A stretch of DNA of 64,000 bases from Sarcocystis neurona. Its lineage: Eukaryota > Apicomplexa > Conoidasida > Eucoccidiorida > Sarcocystidae. This document shows, in pieces, positions 1 to 14,200 of this stretch. The translations under genes were made by a program, and so were the position numbers. Each line of letters begins with the position of its first letter. Position 1 is the stretch's first letter. The stretch spans positions 2,256,269 to 2,320,268 of the forward strand of contig KL647290.1 of assembly GCA_000727475.1 (NCBI GenBank), given 5' to 3'. The notes beneath the pieces were generated by a model that searched no databases, was not told where the DNA came from, and worked only from the letters and a program-made list of their open reading frames with translations.

Positions 1-351
1 TACTTCTAGTTTGATCCTCTACTGTTCTGTATCAGAGCGACTTTGTCCTTTGCGTGTTCTACTGCTTTCAAAAAGCATATATTTGCTGAAGTGCGTGGGC
101 TCGGCATTCTGGGGATGATGTAAGAGGCGTGGTTCTTTTCAGGTACAGTCGTACATATTCATACGCACGTATTTAGGTACTCGGAAGTTAAGAAATGTGA
201 GTCACAATAGGGAGTCCTTTTCAGATAGAAAGATCTGCACGGGTTCTGCCCACGTATCACTAGATCTTCAACACGATAGTGCATGGTCACGTAATTCTGA
301 CAATCATCCGTATGTGTCTACGCGCCTGGAGATCGGGGGTGTTATCCCTAC

Positions 352-3300
352 ATGGGGTGCGATGAGAAACCGACAGGCTTCTGCGACGAGGTCGAGGACT
401 TTCTTGACTTTTTCTGCAGAGAAATACGATTTCACAACTCCTGCCCCTCCATCTGTTCCTGTTCTCTCGCTACCTTCCTTCGACCGCGTGCCTAAGATGC
501 TCCGACAAGCACTAAACGCTGAAACAGACGGCGCGCCGTGGCTCTTCTGGTAGCTGCAGCGGTAGAAACGCAACAGCAGGAGACGGAGACAGATAACTAG
601 GACTGCAGCGTACGACAGTCTAGCAGTTGCCTGAAGCTTCGTAAGGTGGACAGATGAGGGGATGAACTTGTGATATACGGCAGTGATGCGTAGTAAGACG
701 AAGGGTTACTGAAACGAAGCCGCTGTTTGACGCTTCGAACTACAAGGCTGTATTCCTGGGCGTGAACACGTGTGGGTACACGCAATTGAAGGTACTGTGT
801 TAACACTCGGAGCGTTAACAGGACGTAAGTGGTAAAGGGATGCTCCCTCAAGCGCAAGCACGTGTGACCATGTCGAATAAACCAAGGTCCGGAAGCTGGG
901 GGGCACGGACCGGTAAGTGCGACAGTTCAACCCTAACTGAAGCTACAAGTTTGAGCATGCAGTTTTTTTTTCTGATCGTATTGAACTCTGAAGTCGTATA
1001 TAGTTCAACGTCGATGAGCGAGATGCGGTTTTTCACCACACAAAGTCCGAGTATAATGTGCAGTTTAAAACGTGCACATTATACTATATGATGACCCTCT
1101 GTGAAGCCTGGCAAGACTCGAAGAGAGTATTACACGGTGGCGCGCATGGAGACTGACACGCGTGGTCATCGGGTGACCCGGTGGCATCTATCACAATGAG
1201 GCAGGCAAAACAGCAGACGGGGAACTGCAGTTACATTTGGCTTCCTACGAACTAGTGAGTACTCAGATATACATAAGATATTGCTGCATATCGAGTTAAA
1301 GCCTGGTAAGACACGAAGAGGGTATTATATGGTGGCGCAAATGTGAAGCCTGACACGCGCGTTCACCTGAGGACGCGGTGGCATCCATTACAATGAGGCA
1401 AAGCAAAACAGCAGACGGGGGGGGGATTACAGTTTCCTATGGCTTGTTACGAACTAGTCGCTGGTGAGATATATGTATGATATTGCTGCATACCGACTTA
1501 AAGCCCAGTCGTGAATAAAAGAAATTCCGTTGCTGCATGCCCCTGCAAAACTTGGCAGAAGTAGACTCTAACAGATGGATCTACAGCAGGCTGCCGTAGA
1601 AGTCGTTTGCCATGTTTTGCAGACTTACGCGTACCTGGTTGCTGGCCCTTCCTCTGTGTAGCAGCTGGTGCTTTGCGGTCTCTACTGTGTAGATGGAGGT
1701 GGTGCCTCGTGCTGCACTGCTGCAGCTATTGCACTGCTTCGCCCGTTGTTCTGGCGATGCAGTGAACTTTCAGAGCGCCCCTGCACCTTGCTGTAGTAGG
1801 TGCTATGGTGCACGATTGTTTTTTTGCGTACGTGTAAGCATTGAACGGCTCTTTCTGCGCGCGTTTAGGGTCGAGGGCTGAAGCCACATAGTAATATATC
1901 CCCGTCACTTGCCTGTCCACCTTTCCGGACGAAGATCCTGAATGAAATGTAGTTGTTGCTGCTTCGGACAGTCCGTCATAAGTCGTCGTCTCTTCTTCAA
2001 AAAAATTCCCCCCTCCAGCTTCGGCTTCTGCAGGAGCCGTGAAAGGCAGACAAAGCTGCTGTTCGTGGATGCTCCTGTCCGCTTCCAGCAGCAGCGCAAC
2101 CAGCTGACGAGCCTGTTGTCACGGAAAATCACACACATTATTTCTAGCTGAGCGCGAGACATACAATGCACATATACACTTGTAGACCCGTGCGTAGGGA
2201 AGCACACTTGTGTATATTGATGGGTAAGTAGGTGCGTTTTTCGTTCCGTACACGGACGCACGCAGTATCACGTCACCTCAGGTACCAAGGTGCGTTTACA
2301 TATGTATAGGTATGTAATACTGTGTGGACTCGCGTGCAGAACATGCGAGAATCATGTACTCTTGCATTCGCGTGGCGAGGGGATTGACAATTTCGACAGG
2401 TTCGAAGAGTTCCGCATACCGAGTTACCCATTTTCAAGTGGAGCACAAGAAGCGTGCACACGCCTCGTAGGTACAGGTCGAAAAGCTGAAGATACGGGTG
2501 CGAACTCCTCTGTGTTTGCAAATGACTTTTCACGAACTCACTTTTTGATATCGCTAAAGAATTTAGAGCCATTCAACCACGTAATCTGCCACAGCACTTC
2601 TGCACATTGTCGATTTACCAAAGTCGCTACAAATGAGTATGTTTAGTTTCATGCAGAGATAATGATACCCATCTATTTGTAAGGGTTGATCGGCACAAAG
2701 CCACGTAAGACTGCAACGCCGGCGTCTACAGGTAGAGGGGAGCACAAAAACAAAATTAGGCTTCACGTGTCTTCACTTCGGATAGCGAGACGTAAAGTAA
2801 CAAGTGTTACTCTGCAGGTACCCGCTCCTTTTTGGCGGCAGGAGCGGTATTCGATGTCACCAGACCACAGCAGAGTAGTCTGCTGTATCTTCCCGTTCAC
2901 CCTCCCCATTATTCTCCATTTACGGCACAACGCTGGCCTTCTACGCACAATAACTGTTCACTGATACATTTTGCCAGAGGCGGCTCTGATATGAAGACTC
3001 GTGGTCGTTGCCTCTGCAGCTTATTTCTATGACAATTCGTAGATGCCTGTCTATCTTCGTGGATGAAGCCTGGAAGAAATACGTTAACACATGTGCATAT
3101 AAAAATTTATATATATATATATATATGAACGTAAACGCGTATGTGAACTTGAAGGAAAACGAGAGATGTGACTTTCAGCTTAGAGCCCACCTCTTGCTCA
3201 TGCGCCCGCCATGTTTCTTTGTACACCTTCTCCTCTGCAGCTTTAAACAAGGTGCTCTGCTCCCGAATCTGCTGATACTGAGAACGGAGTCTCTTAAACT

Positions 3301-6300
3301 CTTCAGTATAATGTGCATTTGCGAGGCTGCAATCAAGCAAATTACAACGCACAGCCTGCATTGAGGACGCCGACTGTCAAGGATACATATGCACATGTGT
3401 TCTTATGGTTCGAGTTCCTCATCTAAAAGGTGCATGCTCTCTTGATGACGCGTAAGGACGAGGAACGGCATCGTGAGCCATTTTCTACGCGTGACACGGC
3501 TATCCAAGGAAACCCGCTCTACAGCAGGTGTGGTACACGCTGTCTCAATTACTCTCTATCCGTGGAGATCTGCTGCTGGGAACACCTCTGGCTAATGCTC
3601 CACAATCTTCGATGCTTTCTCTCTACGTCATTTCATCCCATACTCCCCATCCTCTGCATAGGTGCAGACACACAGACAATATAAAGGAGGCAGCAAGGCT
3701 TGTAGACTCACCGGTCCCTAGGTCTCCCCGCTGACGTGTTCGTGCCTCTGCCCCTCCTGCTCGATCTTCTTCTGAAGCTACTGTGTGACACTGTGTGATG
3801 ATCCATTCATCGTAAACCTCTTTGGGGGTGAAAGCTTTGTGGGATCCTCTAGCGTCTCCTTCTTCCTACCTGTACTTCTTCTCCATGGCATTGAATTTTT
3901 CTATGATGATGCTCAAGGCTCCCCGACTCTTATTTGCCTTGTTCTTGTACGCCAGCACCAATGCTGCGTTTTCTTTATTTCTCTCAGTTAACACTTGTAC
4001 ATTGTAGTCTAGCTTTTCCTTATTCAGCTGATAAGCAGCCATCATCTTGTCCAGATGACGTTCCAGTTCCTGCAAAGAAGAGTAAGCACGTCACAGTTGC
4101 GCATGTCCAAATATGTGTGGTAAGACGGTAAAGAGTGTACACACATACAAAAGTATGTATCTTATGGAAAAACGACCGACCACCAGTGCTGTGTTCTTCC
4201 TGCTGTTGTGCTACTTGTGGTGCGGTTTCGCGTCTTAACCCGTGTGGAAGCATCATGCACAAGCGTACAGGCAGCCCAAGTGTGAGGGAAAGCCTTGTCG
4301 CTTCACCCCAAAGGATGCACCTTCACAAGCGCCTGCATTGAGGGGTACGCGTGTGTGAACACACACATATACATAAACACGTATGGCTGAAGGTCTTTGC
4401 TCACTTTTACGCCAACCAGAGCTGCGTGCGTACGTACGCGTAGCTGCAGAGACTTGACAAAACGTTGAATTTCCTCGAAGAGGTTTATGGTAGAAAGAAA
4501 CAGATGTCCAGTTCGGCAGACATCGTGGGCTGTGCAGGCATCCGTGTATGCACTAAATATATACCCGCACATGCAGAACGATGAGTAACCGCCAAAGTAT
4601 ATACTTGATCACCTTTGCCTGACTGAGGTCGGTGCAGGGGCATCTTGTGGCACTGGCAACATCAGGGACAACAAGAGCTACAGCAACTGCTGCAACAGGA
4701 GGGAAAGCCGTGCCGTACGACCGGCAGGCATGATACGTAGCTGAGTCAGGCAGACAACGGGACGAAGGACCTAGGATTCGTTGTAAAATGGAAACTTACT
4801 GCATAACTCTTCGCAAGTAATGCACCACTTCTACACGTCAATGGCAAGCAATCACCTGCAGAACCAGGCGATGGTGTCAATTCAGATGTTATGCTTATAC
4901 ACTCTCAAGACGAAGCGCGCATTACATCACGTCTACAGCGTAAACATGCAGCAGGAAGCATGCTCATGTAAAGAGGCGCATACGTCCTTCTCAGTCTTAG
5001 AGAGGAATCTAGGGATATGACATCCCGATCGACCGCATCTGTAGTAGAGGCCTCCGTCTGTGTACAGCATACGTGTGCAATCTCCACGCAGGACTGACGT
5101 TTGCCAGTAAAGACCCCTCAGCGTGTGCGTCAGCTTTCTTTGATTACGGGTCCGACCCTCTACAAGAAGCTCTCAGTGCTGTTAGGAGGGTGTGTGCATT
5201 CTTGTAGATGAGTGTTCAAACCAGTGCAAGAGTGGATAAGGAATGGGATCACGTGCATGCGTGAGAAAGGTACGGTCATCTCCCATTCGTACACACAAAG
5301 TGCCACCTGTGTGCGTTCACCACCATGCACGCGCTTGTGACCCTTCACGGATCCGTACATGTAGATTTATACACGTGTGACCTCATGTGTGTCAAAATAA
5401 TGCACGTATATATGGCGGCGGAACTGGTCGCTGCTGCCCCTCGAGCTGCAAATTAGCTTCTCCGTAACTCACACTCATTCGCACATCACGTGTGTCCACG
5501 AGTCTGTCTGTGCTCCTCCTTCTTTGCATATATACTGGCACATACGAACGTAAGACACAGTGCTGCAAATCTATAAGAATAACAGTGTTTGCATTTATTC
5601 GCACCACAGTGCACTTCCCTTTAGGTCACCATGGGTCACCTGAACGCGGGAAAGAGTGACTTTTCACTGTAGAGAGCTATTACCTTCCCCACTTTCATGA
5701 CTCCTTTGTGATGTCATCCCCGTCGCTCCACTATGTCTGCACTGCGTCGCACAACGGTATAAGCTTATATCGTAGTCGTCAAAGTATGCATGCATACAAA
5801 GTTGGTCCTCCTGCAAATCACACGTGGAGATACTGGACGTATGCGTATGAAGATTTCGATAGATGAATGCGCGTTTGTGGCGTACAGACGCATTAATTGA
5901 AGTTACGTAATAGACGCATGGGTGTGCGTTTACGCGTGCACGCATTCATCTGCAGAAACAGTTGTGGCTATTGAAGTGAATTAGATCTGAAGAGCGTAAG
6001 TGCGCATGTATGTTGGTTTACTTGAATCACTCGTTGCTGCTCAAGCTTCCGGGCCTGGTGGTCTATTTCGTCCTTCTGTCTTTGCTGCTCCAGAGCTTCC
6101 TCAAACCCCTCAAAGCGTCGATTTCGAGAGTCGATTATCTCGTGCTCTTCCTGCAATTCACGTCAACGTCGGCAGCAGCGGATAGACGGGAAGCAGAAGA
6201 AAACATCTAGCAATAGAGCCAGCAGCGGCACGACAAGCAATTGCAGCGGTCTGAGACTTGTAATTGACCGCAGCGTGAGCAACAGAAGTGAAGTCAAGTG

Positions 6301-7522
6301 TACTCGACAAGTAGCAGCAGCGGGAGAGACAGTCGAAAGTGTGCGCAAAGCTTACGCTCACAACAGAAGCAACAAAGTGCGTGCCCGCCAGCAGAATCAT
6401 CAACAAACACATGAAGACGGTTTAGAATACAACAGCAACGACAAGATTAGGAATCGCAGCAATAAGCAGTCAGCGTCAGAAGTGCCATCACACGAAGCAC
6501 AGGTAGAAGGTGATCCACCAACCAAACAATTCAAGCAGTAGCCCGGCAACATGAACACCACCAGTACAAGCAGAAGCAGTCGAAATGTACATTTACAGTA
6601 GCAGCAGCGGCCACCGCGTCGATGTCAGCAGCCGCTGCACCTGCAGAGGCATCAGAGAGTCCACGCCGAAAGCAGCAGCAGCAGCAGGAGCGCAGTAGTC
6701 TACTTGGAAAGAGGACCACGAGCAAGGACGGAGTGTGCAGTTGCGCTGTGTTGTGCTTCTCTCCGTAAGTACTATTCAGGTGCGCCTGAGTAGTGGTTAC
6801 ACACGAAAGACAACCGCGTCACCGTCAGCTTCTTGAGTGAGATAATATCTTCCGTGGATGTTTTGGATTACTGTTGCGAAATGTTTGCCGCCGTCTCACT
6901 TGATGAGCGTGCTACGCTGCAGGTGTAGGCACCACCACGTCGGTATGTTGCGTGCAAAAGCACGAATACTTGCATTCGCTCCAACCCCCGAGATGCAGCC
7001 CACGCTGGCAGCGCAGCGTTGCTCCCGGGTGTACGCAGACGCTGCGATGAGTCATCCATTAGCCGCGTGCCAACTGCGCCGAAGAACTCCTATTCACTGT
7101 AGAGTTGGCGGCCGCGTGCCCACCCCATGTGTTGCTGGAGAGGGTGCTGTGATCTAGACGAGTAGCTCGACATTCAGTGGATCCTCGATATACGTATGCA
7201 GTCACATACACGTGTGTAAGGACGAGCGCCTTCAAGGTTTACCTCGTGTTTACCACAGCGAAGTGTGAAAGAGGTTGCTGTGCGCCCACTACTTTCTTCT
7301 TTCTTAAATGCGTTAACAAATAATACGATTTGCTGTACGCTACAGATTCTACAGGCTACAACAATGGCATCATCTTTACTACCGCCAAGAGTCAAGGAGA
7401 TTAATGGACACACAATACTTTGCATTTTTTCTCTTGTAAATGCGTTAACGAGTGACACGTTTTGCACTACGCTGAAGCTTTAACCAAACTTCAACCGTAG
7501 TCTTAAGTGATGCGCTGCAGTT

Positions 7523-7562
<40 letters not shown>

Positions 7563-8257
7563 CGCGCGTNNNNNNNNNNNNNNNNNNNNNNNNNNNNNNN
7601 NNNNNNNNNNNNNNNNNNNNNNNNNNNNNNNNNNNNNNNNNNNNNNNNNNNNNNNNNNNNNNNNNNNNNNNNNNNNNNNNNNNNNNNNNNNNNNNNNNNN
7701 NNNNNNNNNNNNNNNNNNNNNNNNNNNNNNNNNNNNNNNNNNNNNNNNNNNNNNNNNNNNNNNNNNNNNNNNNNNNNNNNNNNNNNNNNNNNNNNNNNNN
7801 NNNNNNNNNNNNNNNNNNNNNNNNNNNNNNNNNNNNNNNNNNNNNNNNNNNNNNNNNNNNNNNNNNNNNNNNNNNNNNNNNNNNNNNNNNNNNNNNNNNN
7901 NNNNNNNNNNNNNNNNNNNNNNNNNNNNNNNNNNNNNNNNNNNNNNNNNNNNNNNNNNNNNNNNNNNNNNNNNNNNNNNNNNNNNNNNNNNNNNNNNNNN
8001 NNNNNNNNNNNNNNNNNNNNNNNNNNNNNNNNNNNNNNNNNNNNNNNNNNNNNNNNNNNNNNNNNNNNNNNNNNNNNNNNNNNNNNNNNNNNNNNNNNNN
8101 NNNNNNNNNNNNNNNNNNNNNNNNNNNNNNNNNNNNNNNNNNNNNNNNNNNNNNNNNNNNNNNNNNNNNNNNNNNNNNNNNNNNNNNNNNNNNNNNNNNN
8201 NNNNNNNNNNNNNNNNNNNNNNNNNNNNNNNNNNNNNNNNNNNNNNNNNNNNNNNNN

Positions 8258-8299
<42 letters not shown>

Positions 8300-11200
8300 C
8301 GCGCTGGGCAGACGTCATCTGCTTATACATGCATCCATGCGCAAATATATGCGTCCACACATATGTTTTAAAGCGTTTTTTAGCATCTTCTTGGTGAGGC
8401 AGCGGTGTTCATACAGCCAATTACTCTCACCATGTTTTTCCTTCGTTCAAAGAGAGCATCCAGCTCTTCCTTATTCTTAGTCTGCGCAGGTGGTAAGCAC
8501 ACAGCAGGACTCGTCCACACAGGTGTCTACTTGCGCGTCCCGACATCTACGGTGATATTTGTACTGCGCCTACATATAGTTGGATTCTTGTTCCACAGTA
8601 GACGACTGAAAGCAGCAGTGCCGTCTACGCGTGCACGTATCCGTGTGCGCGTTTTTTCAGCAAAGGACACTCAAGGCGGCTGCACTTATGTCTCTTTTCG
8701 CAAGGCAAGGAACGTATGCGGAAGAGGTCATCCTTCCCAAGTACCCAATTGGACGAAACCGTGAGTACACAATTCAGTTCAGAGATAAGGTATCTGCAAC
8801 GTGTAATCTTGGTTGGTCAAGTATACAGAAGCACGAGCGCGTGATTTTGAGGACGATTCAGACGCAGGACTTGGGGGCGAAATCAAGTGGCCAAATACAA
8901 CTAACGTCTTACACACGTGTTTTACTCAACGACAGTACCTCTTCGTAGAATGCCTACGTAGGTTATCACCAATTGTAGTGTTGCGCTGTATGAGCGTGCT
9001 AATCGACTTGTTTGTGTTGGGATCCTTAAGGCGGTCGTTCTGTGACTTTGCTGCGTGTCGTCTGCCGCGTTCGTGGTTCATCTTAGCCATAAGCGTTGCG
9101 TGCGTTGCTGAATACAATAGCGTGTATGTACATATTTGCATGTGTGTGGGTGTGTACGTCTATATACCCTTACTGCACACATATAATATCTATACAGATC
9201 CTTGGTGGATACATCCGATGTAGATATATCACTTGGGTCTCCTTGGTTAATTCTTTCTACTGTGTACTCGCACCTCGCGGCAGGTGTCTCCCTGTTCTTA
9301 CTCTGGCATCGCCTTTTCTTAGCTGCTCAGATATCAGCCGGTGTGCGTGCAGTCCTGTTTCATGCAAGGCAGTGAAGTAGCGTCTGGGTACGGCTCATCT
9401 TGTGTACACACATTAAGTTGATGATATTTTATACCAAGCGCTCAGAGCGTTCTTGCTCCATCCGATCTTCTATCAATCGTAGAGCCTCTGTATTGAAAAC
9501 AGTTAGGGTAGACGCAACAACACCTGATATGTAACAGTGGTTGAACGTAACAGCGACACCAACACACCACGCGTAATTGTGCACAGCAACTGTAGCAGCT
9601 GCCAGAGCCACTGTGCAAACCACACCCCCCGTAGGTGGACAGGTTTACTCAAGTGTCACGTACAGCCGCCAGTTCACAACGTCATTTTTGCGCAGCGTCG
9701 TAAGCACAGCCTGCCTGCGTTATGGTTATTGTACTTTACACTCTGTGATTGTCTTATTTCGAGAAGACGTCTCTGTGCACCGCTGAGAAAAAGTATGTAT
9801 CCGATTTCAAACATATGTTATGATGAGGCGAAGGTACTAGATGAAAGACACTCTACTTCGTGTGTCGGCCGGTACAGGGCTATGCGGCAGACACCACCCG
9901 CAGCGCTATCTGCACTCCCAATATCCGACGCAAAACCATGAGGAGACTTAACAAACCAGCAACAGCAGTGGACTGGCAGCGCAGCAGCAGCAACAGCAGC
10001 AACTAAAGCAACGCGAGGACCAAGAAGGCAGCAAACGGACAGCTACCGTTCAGCTGCAGTGGCGCACTTAGTGGAAAGGTTCTGGTAGTATTGCCAGATG
10101 TCAGCAACAACTTTTGTCAAACACGTTGTGTTTCTAAAACCTGTGTCGGTGCACGCTCGTCAGCAGCAACGACACTGGCACAGGCCACACTACTCTGCGA
10201 GGCACCAGGACTCCTGCAGCAGCAATAACTTGGCAAGTTACTTATAGTAACAACAAGGGATCAATGTCAGCAGTGTACACGTGGCAGTGGCTATGTAGCG
10301 GCAGGGCGCTCTACACTACATCTCCGAAACGTGAACACCAGAGCGCCACTGGCAACAGCCGCCGGAGCACTGTGTGTAACCCTGAACGCATGTGACGAGG
10401 ACAGGAAACATGCCGGCGAAGCAGCTTAGCTGAGCGTGTCGTCCAGATATGCAGGCAAACATGCGGCGTTAAGTCTAATGAGTACTTTTGTATCCTGATT
10501 GTAGCTCCTGGTATTGGTTCCTCATCAAATCGAGCAACTGGGACATCTCGTCTCGCTGCGCCCTCAGCGCTACAGGCAGACAAATAGCAGAACAGCACCC
10601 TCATGCAGCGCTATGCATCGAGGACTAGAGAAAGTATCGCAATGCAATGTACATGTGCGTGTGCGTACTCAGGCACGGCCTAGAACGTCGTGCGTGCAAT
10701 CAAACAAGCTTCAGTGTAAACACCACCGCGAACAACTGTGAACTGTTGTGCGTGTCCGCTTTTCAGCTGAGGGGGGAAACAGACGCGCCGCTGAGGGAGT
10801 GCTTGAACCTGTCGTTCTCATGCTGTATGAACAGGACACGTGCACACACTTGTTTATTACTGCTGAAGTTTTTTTAAAGCTGTATTTCAGACTGTCCATT
10901 TACTACATTATCATCAGGGATGCCCCTGTCAACATGTGAGTGTATTCCTGGGAATCTGCACTGCAAACACTGGTCTAGGTGTCGCAGGACTTCGGTGAAT
11001 TTTCACGTAATGGGCGAGGCGTGTCTACAGTCGACGCTGGCGCACTAGTTTGCGTGTGTGGGGGTGTACGTCTCGGCAAGGGGGCGTCACTGTGTCTATA
11101 ATACACAGTCAGTCATATAGAGCTGAAAAGTCTGCACCACGGGCGACGCACACTAGCAGGCGTGTGCACAGCTGTGGTAAAGGCGGTGGGCCTGGAGAAC

Positions 11201-14200
11201 GCAGCTTCAGAGCAGTGTTGAAGGATTCGGATAAGCCTTGGCAGCTGCAGGTCTACCTACGAGTTCAGCACCGTCTACACTTGCAGCACCAGGAGGGGAA
11301 TGGGTGTGCAGAGCAGCAGCGGAGAGGCTGGGAAGAACAGAAGCAAAAGGGGTGTTCATTGCAACGGCAATAGTTAGAGCTGTCAAAATAGTGCAAGCCA
11401 CCCCCGCAGGATCCGTAGCGCTGGATTAGGGTACCAAACGTCGTAGATGCAACAACGGCAGCAGCAGATGCAGCCTGAGCATCAGCGACAACTGGTGCAG
11501 CCGCAGGAACCGCCGCGTGTGTAACTAGAGCAGGAGCGCTACAACTGGTGCACCGTCACCACCAGCAGATGCAGTCATGGCAACAGCAGCAGCAGACAGA
11601 ATCACTGCAACAGTGACAGCAACTATAGCTACACCAGCAGTAGCGGTTGCTGCATTCTTGTCGACAGTAAGAGCACCTATATGCATGGCCAATGTGGGAT
11701 AGCACGTGCGGCGGCAGGTAAACCCGTAGGCACACGACAGCAGCAACGAGGCGCTTGATTACCTCATCGCATCTTCCAGCACAAGTGAATGCATGCACAC
11801 AAGCAGCTCCATACCGTTGACAAAAGCCTCGTCTCGCATATCCCTCTCATCATTCAGCTGTTGTTCCATCCTCTTCTTCTTCTCATCAGCAGCAGCGCAC
11901 ACTGCCTACACGAAAAGTTCAGCAATAACAGCTCACGGAGCCCTCTACTGTGGGAGACAAACGGGCTGAACACAACTACACACTGTCCGGACCGTCCTAA
12001 CCAGGCCTATGTAGCACGCCTGCACTTATACGTACATACATATATGTGCATATATATATACATATATATGGACACACAGGCGTACGCCCACGTACGCGGA
12101 TACAACTGTGTATGCACATATCCCCCAGATATTTTGTACGTGTCTTTGCGTTGAACTGTTCTACTCTAGAAGGAGTGCAATAGTCATAGAATTGATGGCA
12201 ATAAAAGCTATACTTTCTACGTACGACACCTGCTGGTAAGATTCAGCATACTATACATACGCTCTAATCACCTCGCGTGCAACGTTTGCAGCGTGCTGCT
12301 TCCCACGTGCGTACCCTGTGATACTTGTCGCATCCTGTGCGTATCTACTAAACGTACCGAACTGACTACTCAATAGGAATCTGCATGTGCCCAGCTGCAC
12401 CAAAGCCGCACGAATGCAGCAGCAGAAGGTCGAGCAGTCGCAAGCATCGCATAATTATACCGCGCTATTTTAACAGTTTAAAGCGAATGCAACACGGCCA
12501 CTAAGGACGCAAAGAAACACGGTGCTTGGTGAAGTCGCGATGGAAGTCGTATAGGTCGCAGAGAGAGTTAGCTCGAGTAGCAGGCGTAACAGCAGCGGCA
12601 GCAGTGAGACATCCCGCAGTCATTAGCAGGAGACTTTAACCGAGAGTGTAGGCCCAGCGCTAGCAGCCGGAGGCAGATTAAGAAGCATGCATGACAGGAG
12701 ACGCAGTCCCACGAGGAACAGTAATCATAGTGGCAGCACCCCGCTGAACGCGACGGCTGGACGTCCGCCATGATTGTTCGGCAATCTGGGTTATTCCACC
12801 GAGAGTGCACTAACAGCAGCAGCCTTTCCAGCTCCAGCAAAGTGAGCAGTAACAGGAACAACAGTAACGCTAGTAGGTAAAGTCCTGTTGTTACCGGAGT
12901 AGTTGGGTGACGGGTGGGAGAGGGAGTAGTACAGAAGGAAGCCTAGGTGAGAACGAACCGTGTGTGCAACAACAACAACAACAACAGTACGTTGGTAAAG
13001 AGCCTAAGCATCTTTACTGAAGTTGAAAGACTTCGTACGCTGCAGCACAATTGTAGCAGCAGGACCACGGGCGCAGGCTAAGTCAAGAGCGTTGAACGAG
13101 ACTCACGGAAGTTCCAGCGGTAAGACCACGAGATGAGGGGTACGTCACGGTGCACACAGCAGCAGCACCGTCTGCGTCTTCACGGTGGCCCTCAAACACT
13201 CCTGAGTGAAAGGCAAATAATGCAAGGTTCAGAGCGCCAGAAGACGCAGCACGGCAAAAGACAGCCACGGAAGCAGCTCTACCAGCAACAGTAGTAGAAT
13301 ATGCATATCAGCGGCAAAACACGCAACACAGCAATTGCTGTGACCGCAATAATCAGTCGTGGCAACAATAGATGCAGGGCGGGCGCAGATAGAGCACATG
13401 CAGGAACAGCCTCAGCGGTATCGCACGCAGGACCAGCAGCGGTAGATGTAGTAGACTTAGCACAAGGAACAACATGAGCACCGCCAGTTCACATAATAGC
13501 GGTAGGGACATTCACGAACAGGAGAGGTCCCAAGCCCAACGGCAGTAAATAGTCACCTTTGTTTCCTCAAAAGCAGCAGACAGCTCTATGGGGCAGGACA
13601 AGCTGAGCAATTCTTCTCTGTTGATTGGGACACTCGGCGTAGCTGCTGCAGCTGGGGCGCTGGGAGCAGCACCAGCATCCCGTAGACTTGCACATTGTAA
13701 CTGGTGTCGATGGGTTGACGAAAGAAACGAAGGCGTGGGAATAGTGGCAGACGTAAGAGAAGTCCTGGCCTGCAACGCCTGTATTTTCTCTTCCCTTAGC
13801 TCGCTGACAACATCTTGGAGCAGTGCTTTCCTCTCTACAACCAGAAGCAAGGAGAGATACACACCGACTTCTTTGGATCAGCTGTGTCTTGTAGTAACTG
13901 TTGTATTTTTTCCACTTATGAATGGTTGGATTCTTAATGTGTGAATAATGCTCACTAATACATGACACGTAAAAAATACTTCATTCAAACAGACGTGGTA
14001 GACAAAAGACGAAGAGTCCCTCCATGAAATGTTCTTGACCCCGTAGCTGCAGGGATCCGTGCACATATGTGGGAAACTATATACATATATATACATGTGT
14101 ATACATATTCATCTGCACACACGGATCATGGCACGCTACTTTATAATATGTGTACGTGTGCAGCCGTGTACGGGCGCGTACGTGTTCTGATGGAAAGCTG

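Noticed and set aside
7507..8480. Frames of 280-317 codons across the N gap
   Set aside because: They consist of unknown bases plus (Val-Cys)n or (Thr-His)n from the GT microsatellite.
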